In this document: one piece after another, positions 19,875 through 24,537 of the stretch
Numbering within the stretch: the stretch's first letter is position 1
Layout: each line of letters opens with the position of its first letter
From: Paramacrobiotus richtersi
Taxonomy: Eukaryota; Tardigrada; Eutardigrada; Parachela; Macrobiotidae
Direction of reading: 5' to 3'
DNA: 24,537 bases
Assembly: GCA_034698045.1 (NCBI GenBank)
Contig: JAQGAU010000723.1
Coordinates: 1 to 24,537 of the forward strand
Position numbers and translations under genes: made by a program
Notes under the pieces: model-generated
What the model was told of the DNA's origin: nothing
Database searches by the model: none
The model's input: only the letters and a program-made list of their open reading frames with translations

Positions 19875-22199
19875 TTAATTAACAAAGTACGGCGGTCGGC
19901 CGACATGGTACCCATGCTCCCGCAGCACCGGCCCCAGCACCTCCATGCCCAGGACATTCCGGCGTTCCGTCTCCTTCTCGCGTTCCCGCTTATTGGGGCG
20001 TTTGGCCTCCTCCTTGCTGGCCAGGGACAAGGCCTTCTCCGCGTCCTTGGGCGCCTCGCCGTCGTTGTCCGGGACGACCGCCCCCGGGGGATGGTCCGGG
20101 GGATCGCGCTCCAGCGTCTCCATCTCCAGGTCCAGGCTGGTGGAGGTGTCGTCGGCGGATTCGCCGGTGTCCCCATCGGCTTTACGCCGCTTTCCTTTCG
20201 ACGCTTTCTTCCCTGTAAAGGCACGTATTCAATGAAAATGTGCTTTAAATTGGTCATTTTTTAGCCAATCACTTGAAATTCAAATTATTCGATATTTATT
20301 GCTGAATTTAGTGTATTTAATCAAGTTCAAAGTTTTCAATGTATCAACTGTAATTTTAAATTTTAAAATATTTAATACTGGAATTCTTTTTAAATTAATC
20401 AATGTTTTGTATCGTATTGCTGAATTATATTGAATTATTTTGAAATCTGTTATTATTCATTTCTAATTTGTTAATCAGAAATTGTAATTTTTTGTTATTT
20501 TTTATTTATCACTTGTAATTTTAAATTTCCTGAATTTAGTGTAAGGTCGCAGTTTTCTATGTATCAACTGCAATTTCAAATTTTATAATATTTAATAATG
20601 AAATTCTATTAAAATTAGTCTGTGTATTGTATCTTATTGTTGAATTATATTGAATTATTTCGAAATCTATTATTGGTCATTTCTAATTTATTAATTAGGA
20701 ATTTTCTACTGATTGTTTTGTATTGATTACCGTTGAAACTTTTACCACCCTTGCTTTTACTGCCCTTCCCCGCGGCGGGCGCACTGGCGACGGTGGAGAC
20801 ACTAGCCTGTGAGGAGCTGGCGCCGCTGGCCGTCTCCTTGTCCTTGGCGGCGGCGGCCGGGGGCGGACGACGGCGCTCATGCTGATTGTCCACGTAGATC
20901 TGCATGCTGTCCTGGATGATGGAGGCCGTGTGCTCCTCGGCCATGGCGCCCACCAGCCGCGCCACTTTACTGTCGCCCACGGCTAGGCCCGCCTCCTCTA
21001 GGTACGAGCGGAGAACAATGTCCGGCAGGAGCAGTTTACCCCCGTCTTTCAGTGCCTATCGATGACATCACTTCATCATCATGCACTGCATACGTTGATT
21101 TATTTTTCTGAATTTTTTCATTCGCTTTTAACCATTTCTAATTTATTTGTTTAAGTGTTATAAGCCATTATATTTTCATCGGCATTATGGGCCATTTTTA
21201 TTCTAATCGGTAATATTTAAACATTCATGGTCATCAGATTATAAATGGAAAATGATGTACATTAGCTGCAACTGCAGGTAAATAATTTGCCATTTATTAT
21301 TTATTTTGTTACGTTAATCTAAGCCTTCCCAAATTTTTTTTATTCGCTTGTAATTATTTGTGATTAATTTGTTAAATTGCTACTGACTTATTGAAATTAT
21401 TTTATTTGTTTCTTATTTGCTCATCAACTGCTGTTTTCATTCTTTTTTATTCATTCCTTCAAGTCTAATTCTGAGTCCCCAATAATTCGTGATATTCCCA
21501 AAATTGGCGGTAATTGTGATTTGTGAGTAAACTTTTGTCAATTAATTATCTGATTTTTTGAAAATGTTATGTCTTCTTTGACACACATATCATCCGTATT
21601 TCGAAGTACGACAGATTCCGTAGAGTACTTACGTGCAGGACAGCAGCCATATGCCCCTCATCCGTATCCGAGCGTTTCTGCTTAATCCCGGTTAAAAAGC
21701 AGCGCTGATGGGGATGGGGCTGCAGTCGCATCTCACGTCGCATCCGCGCAAACTGCCCGCGATCCTTCACTTCAACCCCTCCCTCCGTCGTCCCCTGCCC
21801 ACCAGCACGTTCGGGCGAGGCGCGCGGGCTAAATGGACGCTTAAAAACCCCCTCTCCCGCCTTCTCCGCATCCTCCTTCTCCACCCCCTCAACGGGGGGC
21901 GGGGGTGGTGGGGGGCTGGGTGCCGCTGCGGGGGCGGTCGGGGTCTGCGAGAAGAGTTCGGCCAGGAAGGGGTCGTTGTCGGCCATGTCCACGTGGGAGG
22001 GGGTGTCGTCGGTCGGGCTGCTGGGGGAGATAGTCGCGGAGGCGCTGGAGGTGGCGTGCACCAGGAATTCATCCAGGAAGTCGGGACTTTTACTGGAGAC
22101 GGCTGGTGGGTCGGCTGTATCTTCCGGTGGGATGACGGCGGAGGGTTGAGATTCGTTGGGGAGGGATGGAGGAACGGGATCGTCCATGTCGTCGCGCAT
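19875..22199 (-). CDS. TAF10: TAF10 homologue, TFIID/SAGA subunit with histone-fold insert (409 aa)
   Basis: Nuclear transcription factor, shared subunit of TFIID and SAGA. Minus-strand exons are 22199-21633 (189 aa), 21055-20731 and 20212-19875. Junctions are CTGCAC|GTAAGT, GATAG|GCACTG, AACG|GTAATC and TTACAG|GGAAGA, phases 0 and 1. The N-terminus is acidic, Pro/Ser-rich and disordered, with a polyproline run near residue 95. The first part of the histone fold is at about 199-246: LPDIVLRSYLEEAG aligns to human IPDAVTGYYLNRAG, and DSKVARL to DPRIIRL. The C-terminus (383-409), GMEVLGPVLREHGYHVGRPPYF, aligns to the TAF10 signature TMEDLTPALSEYGINVKKPHYF. Between them lie about 136 low-complexity residues with basic patches (KGKRRK, KREREK), against roughly 20 residues in human. 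An alternative start is the second ATG at 22187. Strong C-terminal match, moderate histone-fold match. Confidence 0.78.
20213..20730 (-). other. TAF10 intron 2 with internal tandem duplication
   Basis: Phase 1 intron of 518 nt, donor AACG|GTAATC, acceptor CTTTACAG. Nearly all of it is an AT-rich imperfect tandem duplication (about 20268-20500 and 20508-20705, period 220-240). Both units share ATCACTTG, CTGAATTTAGTGTA, ATGTATCAACTG, GAATTATATTGAATTATTT and CATTTCTAATTT in that order. Confidence 0.8.
21056..21632 (-). other. TAF10 intron 1
   Basis: Phase 0 intron of 577 nt with a consensus GTAAGT donor and ATCGATAG acceptor. It is AT-rich with TTTATTCGCTT-type similarity between its two halves but no clear repeat. 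No coding content. Confidence 0.75.
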
Positions 22200-22890
22200 T
22201 GTGCTATGAGGAACTCAGTTAAACTAGCAGAGATCAGTGGAGAAATACGAAGAGATCGCGCTAAATTAGATCAGGAGGTCGGAAAGAATCGAGCCAGCAC
22301 AAACTGAGCTTTCATCAAAGAGAAAATGTAACAAGATTACATTGTCCAGTGTTTTACGAAAATGAGCCTTTGACATTCATTCATTTGAGAATAATTTTGA
22401 TTTTTGATCGAAGGAACGAAAATGCATCATCGAGAAAAGCAAGAATAAACATAAATCCCCCACTCTAACGTCGTCACGCTACACCGCACCCCCATACCAG
22501 AAACCCGAGGCGTACGCACCATACGCTGCGCTGTTAGCATTTCACAGTACAATGAGTCAGTGACTCTGCAGCAGACCTGGTAAATCCGACGCGGTCGCGA
22601 TCGTCCCTGATGTTTTGATTTTCTTGGGATCTCTCGAGTCGTTTGTACTTGTTTCAACCAAAAAAGCCATTTTTTTAATCAAAAATTCTTAATCGGATAT
22701 TGTTGAAATGACGATCATATAGTTGGACACCCTCTCCCAACGCTCGTCCCGTCTGTTTGCTTGAGCATGTGGAAGGTCTTCTGAGTCACAGATTCCTTTG
22801 AAACTCTTCATCTTGCCTTCGCGGTGCTTCCTAATACACGCTTCCATCCATCATCCTTCAGATCCACTCGTCCCCGGTGCCCGCTAGAGA
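22200..22890. promoter_or_regulatory. Divergent TAF10/Arp1 intergenic promoter region
   Basis: 691 bp separates the two start codons, with TAF10 on the minus and Arp1 on the plus strand, so both promoters and 5' UTRs must lie here unless distant upstream exons exist. The Arp1 side is CT-rich (ATCCATCATCCTTCAG ending about 22861), which could be a 3' splice site of a 5' UTR intron. No TATA box is placed with confidence. The 22427-22657 ORF has no family signature. Confidence 0.5.
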
Positions 22891-24537
22891 ATGGAGTCGG
22901 GTGACGTGCTGGCCAACGTGCCCGTGGTGATTGACAACGGGTCGGGCATGATCAAGGCGGGTTTCGCGGGCGACACGGCGCCACGGACCCACTTTCCTAA
23001 CTATGTCGGCCGGGTCAAGTACTACCGCCTCATGGCTGGCGCCCTCGAGGGGGACATCTTTGTGGGACCGCGGGCCGAGGAGAACCGCGGGCTGCTGAGT
23101 CTACGCTACCCCATGGAACATGGCATTGTACGTGACGTCGGGTCATTTCCCTGTACTCGTGTGTTGTGATTTGTAATGAATTTTTACGATCTTTCGAGAG
23201 AGTCACCGTATGTCAAAACGATACTTGGTTACTCTTGTAGTATAAAAATTTGGAAAAATTTAAAAAATTTAATAAAATTTGGAACTCAGAATAAAATTTA
23301 AAAATTAATTGAATATTTCTCGTTAATTACTTCATAAAATTACTGACATAATTTTTCGCTAATTATCAGATAAACGTGTAAATAAAAAGTTAAGATAATA
23401 AATAATATAAATAATAATATGATATAATATAATATAAGGGCTTTACATAATTATTATGCTATCATTTTAAAAACAGTAGTATTTTCAAGTTGTAAAAGAA
23501 TTACGAAGTTTAAAGAATCAGATTGAATAAAATATTTGTTTTTCATATAAATATGGAATTTATTACGATTCAGCGAAATGCCATGTTCTGAATCGTTTTT
23601 CACCAGTCTTATCGTCGTATAGGTGACGGACTGGGCGGACATGGAGCGGGTGTGGCGGTACATCTACTCCAAGGAGCAGCTGCACATTGACGCGGAAGAA
23701 CACCCCGTTCTCCTGACCGAGCCGCCCAACAACCCGCGCCGCAACCGGGAACGCGCCGCCGAGGTCTTCTTCGAAACCTTCAACGTGCCGGCGGTGTACT
23801 TCTCGCTGCAGGCCGTCCTCAGTCTCTACGCCACCGGCCGCACCACGGGCGTGGTCCTCGACTGCGGCGACGGTGTGACACACGCTGTCCCCATTTACCA
23901 AGGTTAACATTCTTTCTCATCTTTTTTTTGTTGGTTTCATTGTGAAGTTTCATATTTTATGGATTCATTTTCGTAACAATTATTACTCTGATCATGAATT
24001 TTTCGCATGATTGCATTTTTTACTATGAATTATTTGTTAATGGCTTATTGCTAATTATCATCAGTGTTTTTTGCAATTTATTTTGTATTTTTGTTGCTGA
24101 TTTATTGGTATTCTTTTATTATTATTTACGTGTGAATTATTTTGTGATTTCTTTTGTTAATTGTTTCTTCGTTATTTATCAATTTTTTCATTTTTATCAT
24201 CAGTTTTTATTTTCTGTTTGGGTATTATTTCCATCATTAATTAATTAATTTATCTAATTTTTTTATTATCGATTTCATCGCCTGTGTGCTCTGGCTTTTT
24301 AAAAAATAATTATTGCTTCACAATTTTAAATGTAACCCCGTTATCATGTTTATTTCCTCTTAATCACTTCCACACACAACAAACTGAACACCTCCCTCTC
24401 CAGGTTTCGCCATCCCCCACAGCATCCAGCGCACGGACATCGGCGGGCGTGACGTGACCGAGTGGATGCGCTTCCTCCTGATGAAAGAAGGCCTGACCTT
24501 CCACACCTCCTCCGAACTGGAGGTGGTCCGGCAGATG
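22891..24537 (+). CDS. ACTR1: Actin-related protein 1 (centractin), dynactin filament subunit (5' part)
   Basis: Forms the short actin-like filament of dynactin, the dynein cofactor for microtubule transport, in the cytoplasm. Exons are 22891-23127 (79 aa), 23623-23902 and 24404-24537, running off the right edge; 217 of about 376 family residues are visible. Junctions are GGCATT|GTACGT, GTATAG|GTGACG, CAAG|GTTAAC and CTCCAG|GTTTCG, phases 0 and 1. [19 protein letters not shown] matches human [19 protein letters not shown]. Phosphate loop 1 is [14 protein letters not shown] (15-28). [35 protein letters not shown] and [12 protein letters not shown] are Arp1-typical. [14 protein letters not shown] confirms the first splice. 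Oddities: phosphate loop 2 is DCGDG (usual DSGDG), and [13 protein letters not shown] replaces FPNYVGRPKHVRV. It is clearly Arp1 rather than conventional actin. Confidence 0.93.
23128..23622 (+). other. Arp1 intron 1
   Basis: Phase 0 intron of 495 nt, donor GTACGT and acceptor CGTCGTATAG. It is strongly AT-rich with AATAATAT-type simple sequence near 23396-23436. No coding content. Confidence 0.85.
23903..24403 (+). other. Arp1 intron 2
   Basis: Phase 1 intron of 501 nt, donor GTTAAC (weak, T at +3) and acceptor CCCTCTCCAG. It is T-rich; the 84-codon ORF inside it is a by-product of TTT/TTA runs. Confidence 0.85.

Noticed and set aside
19872..20264. 130-codon plus-strand ORF
   Set aside because: Antisense shadow of TAF10 exon 3; the minus-strand frame has the family signature and splice sites.
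21708..22307. 199-codon Gly-rich plus-strand ORF
   Set aside because: Antisense shadow of the GC-rich TAF10 exon 1; low-complexity Gly/Arg content.
23563..23910. 115-codon minus-strand ORF
   Set aside because: Antisense shadow of Arp1 exon 2.
23994..24248. 84-codon ORF rich in Phe, Tyr, Leu and Ile
   Set aside because: It lies inside Arp1 intron 2 and reflects T-rich sequence, not a membrane protein gene.

Overview
This is animal genomic DNA. Its genes are split by spliceosomal GT-AG introns and separated by kilobases of non-coding sequence. There are no operons, ribosome binding sites or CRISPR arrays. The protein families (a peptide GPCR, TAF10, centractin) are metazoan. The divergent proteins, short introns and few large repeats suggest a small-genome protostome. 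A tardigrade is my best guess, but nothing here proves it.

Layout, left to right. (1) 1-2007, minus strand: the 5' part of a thyrotropin-releasing-hormone-receptor-like class A GPCR (receptor 1), cut by the left edge within TM5. (2) 2008-8613: non-coding DNA with a long hairpin, one relic of a repeated coding element and a short frame-broken ORF of unknown family. (3) 8614-16501, minus strand: a complete six-exon paralogue (receptor 2, 604 aa). Its introns carry three more relics of the repeated element. (4) 16502-19874: AT-rich spacer with two imperfect tandem duplications and one GC-richer island. The island looks like a broken hotdog-fold thioesterase gene. (5) 19875-22199, minus strand: a three-exon TAF10 homologue (409 aa) with a very long insert inside the histone fold. 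(6) 22891-24537, plus strand: the first three coding exons of the dynactin actin-related protein Arp1/centractin, cut by the right edge. TAF10 and Arp1 are divergently arranged across 691 bp.

The two receptors are head-to-tail tandem duplicates. Two introns sit at identical positions and phases in both, but receptor 2 has an extra intron (13413-13851) where receptor 1 is continuous. Receptor 2 keeps canonical GPCR switches (ERY, SWLP, NPxxY). Receptor 1 has EQY in place of E/DRY.

The strongest signal not explained by genes is a set of twelve exact AAAGGTCA octamers (the NR4A/Nur77 monomer site, NBRE) between 4540 and 18839. None lies in the first 4.5 kb or the last 5.7 kb, and about one would be expected by chance. 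A 17-bp E2F-like motif also recurs near both receptors. No tRNA, rRNA or intact autonomous transposon was found.
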